Source of the DNA: an uncultured Collinsella sp.
Lineage (GTDB): Bacteria; Actinomycetota; Coriobacteriia; Coriobacteriales; Coriobacteriaceae
Assembly: GCA_958435945.1 (NCBI GenBank)
Contig: CAUBIC010000002.1
Location: forward strand, 112,535 to 176,534
DNA: 64,000 nucleotides
Direction: 5' to 3'
A program made the translations under genes and the position numbers. Shown here piece after piece: positions 6,864 to 16,515 of this stretch; position 1 is the stretch's first letter; every line of letters begins with the position of its first letter. The notes beneath the pieces are model-generated. The model worked only from the letters and a program-made list of their open reading frames with translations, made no database searches and had not been told where the DNA came from.

Positions 6864-8714
6864 TTAAGCGCGCATTCGTGCACTCAGGGCGAAGGCGGCG
6901 CCAGCAGCCATGAGCAGCACACCCACAGTAACGAAGACCTTGATGCCCAGGTCACCGGTCATAGGCAGCTCGGTGAGATTCTTGGCGTTCTTGATCTGAG
7001 CCATAGAAGCGGTTTCGCCCGTACCGAAGGAGACGCGATTGCCGTCGGTATTGGTCGTCTTCTCGTACGCCACGGACGTTACCGTCGTGCCGGCGGTATC
7101 AAACGTCGGGGTGATGGTGAACTTGAAATCGGGAAGGCCGATGCTGGTGTAGCCATCAGGAGCCTTAATCTCGTAGACGTGGTACTCGCCAGCAGGGAGA
7201 CCAGACATGGCGATCTTGCCGTCAGCGCTGGTAGTGAACACGCCCTCGTCCGCATCGGCAGCGGGCTTGGCAGTAGTGAGATTCTTCCAGGCCTTGGTCG
7301 CAGCGTCCTGCGTCATGAAGGTCTCAGCATTGCTGTCCACGCGGGCAATGGCGAATTGAGCACCAGAGAGCGCGGTGTCACCGGCCATGTTGGTCTTATA
7401 GATGCTGAAGTCATAGGTGTACACGCGAACGGTGGGGCCAGGAACCTGGTGCTTTTCGCCGCTCGGGGTACGAGAGTACGCAAGCTCAACGGTGTTGGGG
7501 TTACCAACGCCAGCAATAACGGCATCGGAGTCGACAACAGCGGTCAAGGTAACGGTAACCGTAGCGCCAGAGGCAATGTTGTCGTTCGTGTTAACGTAGT
7601 GAGCAAGGTCAACCGTGGTGACAGTAGCGTCAGCCTTATTGCAGTTGTCCAAGGGATCGATCTGATTCTTGTCCTGCTTCAGGACGTAGCCGTTGTTATC
7701 GGCGTCAGCATCCTCATTAAGCTCGGTGTCGCCAACCTTAACCTTGGTAACCGTAACGTCCTTCAGGCCGTGAGCAGCGGTATCGATAAGCTGCAGCACG
7801 CGGGAGCCGTCGACGTAGCCGGTGTAGTCCGGAATCGTGGTGGTAAGGGTATAGGTGATCGTGTCGCCGATACGAGCGTTCATCTTGGTCTTGGAATCGG
7901 CATCAGCCTTGTTGACCTTGGTGATCTCCTTGTTGATGGAAGGTTCGTTGGCCTTAAGGGTCACGGTGCCCAGGTTCGCAGTAGCGCCAGCGTAGTCAGG
8001 AGCATCCTGATCAGTCGGGTTAACGAGCTTGGTAGCAAGCAGCATCGGGATGGACTGAGACTCAATAGCATTTGCGTTAACGGTGCCCTTCGGATCGGCG
8101 GTCGTGTCCATCAGGAACCAGAAACCCTGCTTGCACTCATTCGCGCCGGTCGTCGCATTACCGCTCTTGAAATCCGTCTTGTGATTGTCAGCCACGGAGG
8201 AAGTCAGGGTCTTTGCGGAAAGCTTAGTCGCGAATTCACGGAGAGCAGTGGAACTGTTCTTCCACAGCGTCTCAGTGTTTTCGACAGTAGCATTCCCACC
8301 AGTCTTAAACACCTTGTCGATAAGGTAGCCCATGGGGTTTGCCTCGGTACCAGTCACGCTACCGTTGTAGTTAGCGTCAGTTTCGTACTCGGTCTTAACG
8401 TTTTTGCCGTCCACGGTCATCTCACTCATGACTTCGACAATAACGTTAACGAATTCGTCAGTGGTATCGATCTCGAAGTTGATAGAGGCATTCTCACCCG
8501 TACCGGTAACGGTAACGTTCTTCAGGGTGGCGAGCCTCCAGCCCTCGAACGTATGGTCATACGTAGCGGAATCGTTGTTGATGATAGTGATGGTGCCGTC
8601 CGTCGGCTGTGCAGGATCCGCAGCCTTGGCCACGGGCGCGCCGCCCAACAGGCCGGTTACGGCGATCGCTACGGCAGCAGCACCGACGATCAGCTTTTGT
8701 ACGAATCGGTTCAT
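6864..8714 (-). CDS. LPXTG backbone pilin (SpaA/FimA-like)
   Basis: Secreted 616-residue shaft subunit. It has a signal peptide (FVQKLIVGAAAVAIAVTGLLGG, then APVAKAADPAQ), a long N-terminal domain, an isopeptide-type middle domain (NARIGDTITYTLTTTIPDYTG), a C-terminal CnaB/SpaA domain with an E-box-like YEIKAPDGYT, and the sorting signal LPMTG followed by a hydrophobic helix and RMRA. No canonical YPKN pilin motif is evident, so the linking lysine cannot be named. The start at 8714 has AAAGGGG upstream. Lying 39 bases after the adhesin gene and before the sortase, it is the likely major pilin. Confidence 0.9.
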   Translation of the reverse strand: MNRFVQKLIVGAAAVAIAVTGLLGGAPVAKAADPAQPTDGTITIINNDSATYDHTFEGWRLATLKNVTVTGTGENASINFEIDTTDEFVNVIVEVMSEMTVDGKNVKTEYETDANYNGSVTGTEANPMGYLIDKVFKTGGNATVENTETLWKNSSTALREFATKLSAKTLTSSVADNHKTDFKSGNATTGANECKQGFWFLMDTTADPKGTVNANAIESQSIPMLLATKLVNPTDQDAPDYAGATANLGTVTLKANEPSINKEITKVNKADADSKTKMNARIGDTITYTLTTTIPDYTGYVDGSRVLQLIDTAAHGLKDVTVTKVKVGDTELNEDADADNNGYVLKQDKNQIDPLDNCNKADATVTTVDLAHYVNTNDNIASGATVTVTLTAVVDSDAVIAGVGNPNTVELAYSRTPSGEKHQVPGPTVRVYTYDFSIYKTNMAGDTALSGAQFAIARVDSNAETFMTQDAATKAWKNLTTAKPAADADEGVFTTSADGKIAMSGLPAGEYHVYEIKAPDGYTSIGLPDFKFTITPTFDTAGTTVTSVAYEKTTNTDGNRVSFGTGETASMAQIKNAKNLTELPMTGDLGIKVFVTVGVLLMAAGAAFALSARMRA

Positions 8715-8753
8715 GATTCCCCTTTCAGAAATGAGCCCGACATTCATAAACAT

Positions 8754-11700
8754 CTATCTACCAGCGCCATCGGACGGGTCGTCCTGGCGGCGCTTTGTAG
8801 CGAACCAATACGCTCCCGCAGCGATGCCGCTCAGAAGCATGAGACCGGCGCCCACGAGGAGCATGGAGTTCTCGGTCCATCCCGTGCCGGTGAGCGGGAG
8901 GTCCGTGAGGACTTTCACGTTGGTGAAGGTGGAGGCGGGAATGGCGTCGGGCGCGACGTCCTCGCCGATGGTGTTACTCACGGTATTGCCCATGTCGTCC
9001 TTCACCTGCGTGACCGTGGTGGAGGTGGTGAGGCCGGTGTACTTACCATCGACCATGACGGCCGTCACCGTGACGGCAACCTGGTACTCGGCCTTGGAGT
9101 AGCGGAGCTTATTGACGGCACCGGTGGCGGGCGCGACCTCCTTCAGCGTGTAGGTGTAGGTCTTCTCCCCCGTCGGGTTTGAAGCATCGACCGTGGCGAG
9201 GTGATCTTTGGAGAACGTGATCTCCCCAAATTTCGCCACGATGTCGTTGACCTTGGTGGAGCCTGCGGGAGCGGCGGAAATAGTCTTCGGATCGGGCATG
9301 GGTGCGCTATCCCTATTTGCCCCCGTAGCCTCAATGCTGAACTCGAACGGCACATAGTTGACTTTGTCGACCTTCGGCCAATCCATGTTTCGAACCGATT
9401 TGGTCACCGGGATCTCCACGGACGTGGTGGTGAGAGTATCGGAGATGTACGCGTTGCCGCTCTTGTCGATAGACGGCTTTTTGTCCTTGTCCCACGTGAC
9501 GGAACCGTCCGTGTTCACCGTGAACCGAAAATCCGTCGGGTTCTTCTCGTAGCCAAACGGAGCCTGGGTCTCAGCAAGCGTGTACGTGCCCGGCAGCAAG
9601 CCCTCAAGCTTGAACTTGCCATCCGTGGCGTCGGTATTGGCCCACGTGGTGTCGCTCAACTTCGACCGGTCGCTCACGGTCCAGGACTTCACTTCGGTCG
9701 AGCCATCGGCACCCAGTTTCGCAAGCTTCCACTCGGAACCAGGCAACGGATCGTGCTTCTCATCTCCGTCCTCAACCTTGGTCCAAGACACTGTACCAGT
9801 GGTCTTGGTGTTGGCGATGGCTCTCTTCGGACTGGAAATCTCGTTGCCGTTGGTGTCCACGTTGCCCACAAGGTTGAGCTCATCGCCCGTGTGGAACATC
9901 TTCGAGGTATAGATCGTATTGGAAAGCTCGTAGCCCTCCGGCGCCTTAGTCTCACGAATGTAGTACGTGAAGTAGTCCTTGTCATCAGGGTTGCCAATAT
10001 TGGCCTTCTGGTTCAGGTAGTTGAACTGAATGGTACCAACGGTAGGATCGGAGTCATTCGTGCCGTTATCCACAATGGAGACGATACGGTTCTCATTGTT
10101 CTGCGCATCGTTCTCGGTCGCGTAGATGGCCCACTCGGAACCCGCGAGCGGTTTGGCGTCCGCAGCGTCGACCTTGCTCCACGCAATGGCAGAGCCGTCC
10201 GGTGTATACGAACCAGACCACGGGAAGTTGTGACGCTCCTGGTCCATGTCGATGACGGAAGCCGAGTTACCCTCACCAAATGCTGCGGCAACCTTCGGGC
10301 TGTTCATTGAGAAATCGACGCCCACATAAACGCGGCCGTTGGTAGTAACATGGTCGTCGAAACTTCCGTTGGGAACGAGAATCGATCCGATCATAGCCGC
10401 CGCAGGATCGTCGTCAGTCCACTTGGCACCGGTAGTTGCGCCACCGTATCCCCAGTCCGCGCGGTCCTCTCCCGCGATGCCGCCCCGAATGGTAAGGCTT
10501 TGCGTATCGACAAAGTTCCACATGATGGACTGGGAAGCCAGCGAGTATTTCGCGTCAAGGTCTTTCTTGGCGTACTGACTCTCGTAACCGCGAGATATTT
10601 CTGTATCTCCCCACCAGAAGCGCCAGCCGTTGTGGAACTCGACAGGATTAGTACCTGTAACGTTCACGACAATGGATGCGCCTTCGGGGATATTGGTGAA
10701 CTTAAAGTCGACGCCGCGGTAGTAGACGCCATTCTTCCAGTTGGAGAGCTCGGAACCGGCGATGGTGAAGACCTGTTGCATAGAAGTTCCATCGCCGGTA
10801 AAGGTGATGAGTCGCTCGGTGTTGCGAATCTTATTGCTCGGGATTCCGGTATCGAGCGCACCGGAAACAGACTTGCCGCTACCATCGTCGCTACCATCGA
10901 ATTTGAGTGTATAGCTTGTTCCGTCGTTATTGTACTTGTTGATGACGTAGTTGCTATTAGGCTCTGCAAAGCCGTTGACATCCACCTCGCCGGTATCTTC
11001 AAACGAGTCGAGCTGTTTCGATAGCTTCGAGAGGTATCCATTTGTACCGTTATAGCTCGAATAATCGTTACCGTTGACATTAGTCAAATCAACAGCTTTA
11101 TTGAACAGGGTGCTTTCCAGAGCAGACAAGCCCTCGTACCAATTACCCTGCATTGTCACCACAGACTGGCGTTTATAGTCGCTATCGCGCCAGTATGTGA
11201 TGGGGCCTGCGATTTGCGCGGTGTAGGCAAAGCCGGAAGGAGTCGCGCCCTCAAAAGGTCTCTGCTGTCCGACCCAAGCGCCTTTGTTCCAAGCGCCAAC
11301 GGTAGTCGCCCCCGGCAAGTTGCCGTTGTAACCAACGCTCATTTTGGTGATCGCACTGTCGATTCCGGCGACCGCAAGCACGGTGCTGCCGTAGACAGGA
11401 CGGAACTGGGAACCAAAACCAACGGTGCCAAAGCGGAAACCAGCGCCGCCACTATTATTATAGGGCCAGCTCTCTTTGAGTGGATTCATGGCAAGCTTGC
11501 CACGGACCACGGTAAGGCCCTCCGCCTCAGCGGCATATGAGCCGGTGGGGGCGTTGTCCGCATCAAGATCGATAGTGCCGTCGCTCGGCTTATCGCTCGG
11601 CTTGCCACCGATGTACATGTCGCGGCCGACGTAGGTGGCCACGCCGGGATCAGGGGTTGAGACATTGATATTCGTACCGATACCGATAGACGTGGGAACG

Positions 11701-12049
11701 TAAATTCCCGGCTTCACGGTGGCCGTCGCTCCCGCTGAAGCCGCATTTGCACTCTGAGCCTGCTCAACACTATTTGAAGAGCCAGACTCGCCGCCATCGG
11801 TCTCGTCGCTATTCTGGTTTTCGGCATCCTCGCTGGTGTTACCTACAGCAGCGGACTCACTTGAGGAACCCCCCCCATTACAGTTTCCTCGGCAGAAACT
11901 GTCTGGGCGTCGTTGGCGATGGCCTGCGAGATCGGGGGCATAACGAGCGACAGCACCAGGCTCAAAACGGAAGCTCCGCACAAAACACCTGCTAGTACAC
12001 GATGTGCCGCTTTATTGTTCTGCTTAGATTTATCCGAATTTGCCGCCAT
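8754..12049 (-). CDS. LPXTG tip adhesin, interrupted by a frameshift at a G8 tract
   Basis: Large surface protein in two frames. The first (from 12049) gives a signal peptide (VLAGVLCGASVLSLVLSLVM) and runs through eight G at 11869-11876 to a stop after 68 residues. The second frame carries the body. One extra G would join them into 1,098 residues. The body has an acidic Ser/Asn linker, a domain resembling choice-of-anchor A / collagen-binding adhesins (YVGRDMYIGG, GNWYEGLSALESTLF), two CnaB domains with E-boxes (YYIRETKAPEGYE, YTLAETQAPFGYE), a pilin isopeptide-linkage domain (YTYTLKEVAP) and the sorting signal LPLTG with helix and basic tail. A GGGAGG ribosome site precedes the first ATG. 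It is first in the operon and the probable pilus tip. Confidence 0.85.
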
Positions 12050-12409
12050 CGATGCCTCCCCCCAAGAGACTGCGATCTTGCTCTTTCACAAATTAACCTT
12101 GGGCGCACAACCTATAATTGCTCGCGCTCAATATGCATATTATTACTCATTGTTTAAACAACGAAAAGCCCATTTCAATCAATTTCTTTTCTCAGAGTCT
12201 TATTTCTTGACATTTGTTCAACTTATGCAGTGTTATTCGATTTTTCAGTTTTAGAAAACCACAGGTAGAATTGTTGGCAAATAGAGGTAAATAACACTCT
12301 GTTGTTATTTGCACAACATTTTGTTTTAACCCACTCAATCTGTGAACGGTCGATATTTGGCTGTGAGTGGTCGTTTGTTCACCGCATCGATTCGCCACGG
12401 GACAAAAAA
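12050..12409 (-). promoter_or_regulatory. AT-rich upstream region of the pilus operon
   Basis: This stretch is much richer in A+T than its surroundings and contains no credible gene. A leftward TTGTTT-N16-TATGCA pair near 12140-12165 is a possible promoter. GTGAACGGTCGAT (12342-12354) with a matching GTTCAC (12377-12382) resembles half-sites found in the pectin island. None of these is certain. Confidence 0.35.
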
Positions 12410-12437
12410 GCGTCCCGGCAATCGGTTGCCGGGACGC
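12410..12437 (-). terminator. Terminator of the HAD phosphatase gene
   Basis: GCGTCCCGGCAA / TTGCCGGGACGC with a four-base loop and six A on the left, which form the U tract for leftward transcription. Confidence 0.8.
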
Positions 12438-12445
12438 CTGATCGA

Positions 12446-12479
12446 ACCACCACAAAGGTGCCTGTCCCCTTTGCGGTGA
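12446..12479. repeat. Palindromic repeat family A, copy 2
   Basis: ACCACCACAAAGG...CCTTTGCGGTGAT, between the terminator and the stop of the HAD gene. Confidence 0.8.
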
Positions 12480-12492
12480 TTCTCCCCCAGCG

Positions 12493-13314
12493 CTACAGCA
12501 GATGCTCCTCGATAAAGATCGCGATGCCGTCTTCGTCGTTGCTGGCGGTTACAAAGTCCGCAGCGGCGCGGGTGGCATCGCTGCCGTTTGCCATGGCCAC
12601 GCCCACGCCGGCGTCGGCCACCATGCAGGTGTCGTTATCCGCATCGCCAAACACGCAGATGTTCTGGAGCTCCATGTCGTTGAGCTCCGCCACGCGCACA
12701 AGGCCGCGCGTCTTGGACACGCGCGGATCCATGAACTCGTAGAGGCGCTGCGTGGTTTGCAGGGCGGCCGCCTTAACGGTGTCATCGGCGAACGTCGATG
12801 CGCGCTCGATGACCTGCGGCATCACCTCGGGCGCCATGGTAAACATCACCTTGGGCTGCGGCTCGCGCAAGAACTCGGCAAAATCGACCACCTTATAGGG
12901 CACGCCGTCGACACGCGATAGATGCTCGACGCATGCATTGGTCTCGGGAACGTAGAACACGCCGTCTCGGGGGCAAACGGGCGTTGCCGGAAGGTCCGCC
13001 ATGTGCTTGCAGATGCGCGCGATGGTTTCGCCCGGCAGCGGGTAGCTCAGCTCGTTGATGCCGTGCGCGCGGTCGATGACCTCGGCGCCGCCACAGCCCA
13101 CCATCACGTCTACCAGGCCGTCGATGCCCCAGAGCTCGTACATAGCCTCGGTCGCGTGGGCGTCGCGCCCGGTGCACAGGCCAAAGAGCACGCCGCGCTC
13201 GCGCAGGGCGCGGATCGCGACCACGGTGCGCGGGGACACCGTGTGCTCGCTTGTGAGCAGCGTGCCGTCGATATCGCAGAACACGGCTTTGATGTGGCCG
13301 AAGGTGGCGTCCAT
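12493..13314 (-). CDS. HAD-superfamily phosphatase (Cof-type)
   Basis: Cytoplasmic 273-residue phosphatase of the HAD IIB / Cof group, which dephosphorylates small sugar phosphates or cofactors. Motif I is VFCDIDGTLLT with the nucleophile Asp14 and Asp16. The cap domain follows, then a lysine in TQRLYEFMDPRVSKTRGL and motif III/IV NICVFGDADNDTCMVADAGVGVAMANG. The length is normal. An upstream in-frame start exists, but it would read through a family A repeat; the ATG at 13314 begins just before the domain and has an AAAGG site. The substrate cannot be told from sequence. It stands alone between repeats. Confidence 0.85.
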   Translation of the reverse strand: MDATFGHIKAVFCDIDGTLLTSEHTVSPRTVVAIRALRERGVLFGLCTGRDAHATEAMYELWGIDGLVDVMVGCGGAEVIDRAHGINELSYPLPGETIARICKHMADLPATPVCPRDGVFYVPETNACVEHLSRVDGVPYKVVDFAEFLREPQPKVMFTMAPEVMPQVIERASTFADDTVKAAALQTTQRLYEFMDPRVSKTRGLVRVAELNDMELQNICVFGDADNDTCMVADAGVGVAMANGSDATRAAADFVTASNDEDGIAIFIEEHLL

Positions 13315-13407
13315 GGGGGGCCTTTCTGGGTTGTGCGGCGGTGTGGGGTGTATCTGGAAGTGGCGTTCATGGTATACCAAAGCGCACACGGGGCGCTTTG
13401 GCGCAAA

Positions 13408-13441
13408 ACCACCACAAAGGTGCCTGGCCCCTTTGTGGTGG
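13408..13441. repeat. Palindromic repeat family A, copy 3
   Basis: ACCACCACAAAGG, loop TGCCTGGCC, CCTTTGTGGTGG; upstream of the HAD gene and 31 bases from a family B copy. Confidence 0.85.
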
Positions 13442-13472
13442 CCGGACCCGCAGGATGGCATGGCCGGGACGT

Positions 13473-13537
13473 AAACCATCGCAACATTCGACGTTATTCG
13501 GCAAAATCGCGATTTTCATCGAATGTTGTGATGGTTT
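13473..13537. repeat. Palindromic repeat family B, copy 2
   Basis: AAACCATCGCAACATTCGA and TCGAATGTTGTGATGGTTT pair with one mismatch across a loop of 27 bases. The right arm abuts the stop of the MFS gene. Confidence 0.85.
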
Positions 13538-14824
13538 TTACTGCTTTGCGGCACGATCCAAATGCCAACGACCAAATAGCAGCAACGTCGCGGGAATTGC
13601 CGTCACGACCATGCCCGCCCCTACGAGCGTCTGCTGCACGCCAAATGTCGCCGCCAGCCACGGGGCAATCGCCAGCGGGGCCACGCCGGCGAACATGTTG
13701 CCAAAGCCCATGACCGAGTTGACGCGACCGAGCTGCTCGAGCGGAGCCGTCGTTTGCACGATAGTGTTGTGGAGCGGGTTGACGACGCCCCAGGCCACGC
13801 CCAGGACAATCTGGCCGATAAGGGCCACGCCCACGTACGGTGTCCCCACATAAATCAGACTTCCCACACCCACGGACATGAGTGCCACGAGCAGCGTTTT
13901 GAGGCTGACGAAGCGCGGCGGCAAGCGGAGCGCGACCACGGCGCCCAGCACCGCGCCCACGCCCGAGGCCGACGAGAGCCAGCCCATCCATTCGACACCG
14001 ACGTGCATAACATCGCGGTAGAAGAACGACTCCAGCGGATCGAAGGCACCGTAGCCAAAGTTCGAGAGGAAGATAATGCAGAACAGCAAGGCGAGGATAC
14101 TGTTGGTGAAGACTGTCTTGATGCTTGTCGCGAAGGTGACGCGGGAAGATATGTTGGGGTCGGGGCTTTGGCTGGCCTTATCTGATGTGATGTCGCCGAC
14201 CGCGGGTTTGCCTTCGTGTGTGGCGGCCTGGCCTGCACTTTGCCTAAAGCCCCAGCCGGCAATGAACGCCAGTACGGTAAAAATCATCATGAGCACGAAC
14301 ACCGCGCGCGACGACGCAGCCGCCGCGACAAAGCCGCCCAGCGTGGGGCCAACGATGATACTCACGTTAGAGAACATGGCGATGGCGGAGTTGATGTCTT
14401 TGAGCTCGACAGGATCGTCGGTGAGGTAGGCTGGATAGGATGTGGCGATGGGCTGGGCGAATCCCATCACAAAGCCCAGAAACACCGCGCCGAGCAGGAC
14501 GATGCCGGTCGCGCTGCCAAAAACGAGGATCGCCGCGCCGGTTGCCAGCGTGCCCACGATGCTCAGCAAGAAATGACGGCGCGGGCCCCAGGCGTCAAGC
14601 GCCGCGCCGCCCGCAAAGGATCCAAGGATCACGAATACGTTCATAAACAGGACGGCCAGCGATGTCGCCACGACCGAGGCATCGTCCGCATAGGTGAGCG
14701 TTCCGATAACGCCGATAAAGTAGCTGGTCTGAAAACCGGTGTAGATGAGGAAGCGCATTGCCACCAGGTGTTTAGCCTGCGCGGACAGCGAAGGTTGAGG
14801 TTTTGAGAGAAGAGATGCGAGCAT
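13538..14824 (-). CDS. Major facilitator superfamily transporter
   Basis: Integral membrane carrier of 428 residues with about twelve hydrophobic segments in two halves linked by a polar loop (GKPAVGDITSDKASQSPDPN). The loop between helices 2 and 3 carries the MFS-type GGAALDAWGPRRHFLL. Family resemblance is to drug-exporter-like or uncharacterised MFS proteins, and no substrate can be named. The start at 14824 has AAGGAGT at good spacing; the longer reading upstream lacks a site. It is a single-gene unit flanked by repeats. Confidence 0.8.
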   Translation of the reverse strand: MLASLLSKPQPSLSAQAKHLVAMRFLIYTGFQTSYFIGVIGTLTYADDASVVATSLAVLFMNVFVILGSFAGGAALDAWGPRRHFLLSIVGTLATGAAILVFGSATGIVLLGAVFLGFVMGFAQPIATSYPAYLTDDPVELKDINSAIAMFSNVSIIVGPTLGGFVAAAASSRAVFVLMMIFTVLAFIAGWGFRQSAGQAATHEGKPAVGDITSDKASQSPDPNISSRVTFATSIKTVFTNSILALLFCIIFLSNFGYGAFDPLESFFYRDVMHVGVEWMGWLSSASGVGAVLGAVVALRLPPRFVSLKTLLVALMSVGVGSLIYVGTPYVGVALIGQIVLGVAWGVVNPLHNTIVQTTAPLEQLGRVNSVMGFGNMFAGVAPLAIAPWLAATFGVQQTLVGAGMVVTAIPATLLLFGRWHLDRAAKQ

Positions 14825-14997
14825 GGAGACTCCTTGTTTCGTACGAATACGGACGGCGGGCATTCGCCACCGTCTGTCAAATCAATCTATCCGCATGAAA
14901 CATTAAGGACGCATCAAGCCCCTTCTCTCCGTTTTTCGCCCGTCATGAACTACTTGGTAGATTGTAAGGCATGTCCTACGCATCTACCAAAGCAAAA

Positions 14998-15031
14998 ACC
15001 ACCGCAAAGGTGCCTGGCCCCTTTGCGGTGG
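14998..15031. repeat. Palindromic repeat family A, copy 4
   Basis: ACCACCGCAAAGG...CCTTTGCGGTGG: the two arms have changed together (T to C on one side, A to G on the other, relative to other copies), which keeps the pairing. Confidence 0.85.
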
Positions 15032-15045
15032 AAGTGACGTTTGCC

Positions 15046-15084
15046 CAGTTAAAACCTGCCAAATTAACCTGTCCCTTTTTGGCA
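15046..15084 (-). repeat. Repeat family E, copy 1
   Basis: On the minus strand this reads CCAAAAAGGGACAGGTT, then ATTTGGCAGGTTTTAACTG. A near match occurs on the plus strand at 55014-55051. Confidence 0.6.
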
Positions 15085-15095
15085 TGTTATGGCAG

Positions 15096-15209
15096 CGCAG
15101 CGAGCCGGTTCCAAGTGCCCCAGGTCGCCCCGAAAGAGGAGCGACGCGTACTTAGGTACGCGAGCGACGGCTTGAGGGGCGAGATGGGGTGCTTGGGGCC
15201 GGCGCAGCG
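15096..15209. repeat. Inverted repeat family G, copy 1
   Basis: Long imperfect palindrome: GCAGCGAGCCGG and CCAAGTGCCCCAGGTCGCCCC on the left match GGGGCGAGATGGGGTGCTTGG and GCCGGCGCAGCG on the right, with a core GCGTAC-TTAG-GTACGC. It directly follows the moaC-mobB stop and may also end that transcript. Confidence 0.7.
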
Positions 15210-16511
15210 TCAAGCCTGAAGATGGTCTTGGATGAGGTCGCAGATGGCTCGAGCGTCGTTGATGTTGATGGCTCGGGTCGCAAAGCCGGCGTCGAAGGCC
15301 TGACGCGCCAGGGCCTCATTGCAGGCAAGGGCCAGTGTGTGACCGTCGACCAGGTCGAGCGAGCTCTTGCCGCGCAGACGGTCGACACCGGAGCGCGCGA
15401 CCACGATGTTGTCGAAGCCCTCGGTCTTGTAGCCCTCGATGATCACCACGTCGACGTCGTTGTAGCGCGACAGCAGCTCGCGCGCGGGCATCTCGTCCTC
15501 CTCGCGCGTGTCGGCGTACTCCGCCCAGCGCGTGGCGCAGATGAGACCCACGTGCTTGGATCCGGCTTGGTGATGGCGCCACGTATCCTTAGCGGGCACA
15601 TCGATATCAAAGCCGTGGTGCCCGTGATGCTTGAGCGAACCCACGCGCAGGCCGCGGCGGGTGAGCTCGGCGATAACCTTCTCGACGAGTGTGGTCTTGC
15701 CCGAGTTTTGGTAGCCGATAAACGCGATCGCGGGGACGGCCGGAGCCGGAACTGCGGGCGCGACGGCGACGGATGCGCTCGCGGGCGCGTCGCCCGCGGC
15801 TCCCACGGCCTCAACAGCAGCAACCTGACGCTCGGCACGATCCCACACGCCCGAGCGGCCGCCCTCCTTGTGCAATAGGCGAACGTCGACGATCTCCATG
15901 CCGCGATCGACCGCCTTGCACATGTCATAGATGGTCAGGCACGCGGCGCTCGCGCCGGTCAACGCCTCCATCTCGATACCTGTCTTGCCCGTCACGCCGG
16001 CCGTAACCAGCACGTGAAAGCCAACCTGCCCGTCCGTGCGCGCCGGCGCCCAGCCCTCGGGCACGTCCTCGGCCGGCGTCCCCGCCGCAGCGATAGGCGC
16101 AATGTCGCACTTGCTCTTGGTAATGAGCAATGGATGGCACATGGGGATGATGTCACTCGTGCGCTTGATGGCCATGATGCCCGCCACGCGTGCGCAGGCA
16201 AGCACGTCGCCCTTCTTGGCGCGGTCCTGCAGCACCATAGCCTGCGTCTCGGAGTGCATGAGGATAGTGCCCTCGGCGATAGCAATGCGATGGGTCTCGG
16301 CCTTGTCGGACACGTCGACCATGCGCACCTCGCCCTTGGCGTCCACGTGCGTCAGCTCGTCGCGACGGGCGTCGCGGGCGGGCTCGGTAGCAGCACTGGC
16401 AGTCGGCTGCGCGGACGCGTCGGCGTTGTCGGCATTCACCGCGGCCGCATGGGCAGACATCGCGGCCCTGCGAGCGGCCTTGGTGGCATCGGCGTACCTG
16501 CTCTTGGCCAT
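15210..16511 (-). CDS. moaC-mobB: MoaC-MobB fusion: cyclic pyranopterin monophosphate synthase / guanine dinucleotide synthesis adapter
   Basis: A 433-residue fusion for molybdenum cofactor synthesis. After an Ala-rich leader, residues about 50-220 are MoaC (MVDVSDKAETHRIAIAEG, MAIKRTSDIIPMCHPL, GKTGIEMEALTGASAA, CLTIYDMCKAVD), which forms cyclic pyranopterin monophosphate from the MoaA product. After an Ala/Pro/Val linker comes MobB with the P-loop FIGYQNSGKTTLVEKV, KHHGHHGFDIDVPAKDTWRHHQAGS and VIIEGYKTEG, a GTP-binding protein that helps attach GMP to the cofactor. The ATG at 16511 has GGAGG seven bases upstream, inside the end of moaA, so the two are coupled. Confidence 0.92.
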   Translation of the reverse strand: MAKSRYADATKAARRAAMSAHAAAVNADNADASAQPTASAATEPARDARRDELTHVDAKGEVRMVDVSDKAETHRIAIAEGTILMHSETQAMVLQDRAKKGDVLACARVAGIMAIKRTSDIIPMCHPLLITKSKCDIAPIAAAGTPAEDVPEGWAPARTDGQVGFHVLVTAGVTGKTGIEMEALTGASAACLTIYDMCKAVDRGMEIVDVRLLHKEGGRSGVWDRAERQVAAVEAVGAAGDAPASASVAVAPAVPAPAVPAIAFIGYQNSGKTTLVEKVIAELTRRGLRVGSLKHHGHHGFDIDVPAKDTWRHHQAGSKHVGLICATRWAEYADTREEDEMPARELLSRYNDVDVVIIEGYKTEGFDNIVVARSGVDRLRGKSSLDLVDGHTLALACNEALARQAFDAGFATRAININDARAICDLIQDHLQA

Positions 16512-16515
16512 ATGA

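Larger units (their letters stand above)
14825..15209. other. Repeat-filled intergenic region
   Basis: The 385 bases between the MFS gene and moaC-mobB hold no gene. They contain family A copy 4, one family E unit and a large family G inverted repeat, listed separately, plus the MFS promoter region. Confidence 0.6.

Noticed and set aside
7179..9182. Long plus-strand open frame opposite the pilin and adhesin genes (667 codons)
   Set aside because: It is a mirror of the high-G+C coding strand, with repetitive Gly/Val/Asp text, no ribosome site and no domain; the minus-strand LPXTG proteins are real.
912..12049. The whole 1-12 kb region as a prophage or integrative element
   Set aside because: No integrase, att-like direct repeats or tRNA gene is visible in the window.
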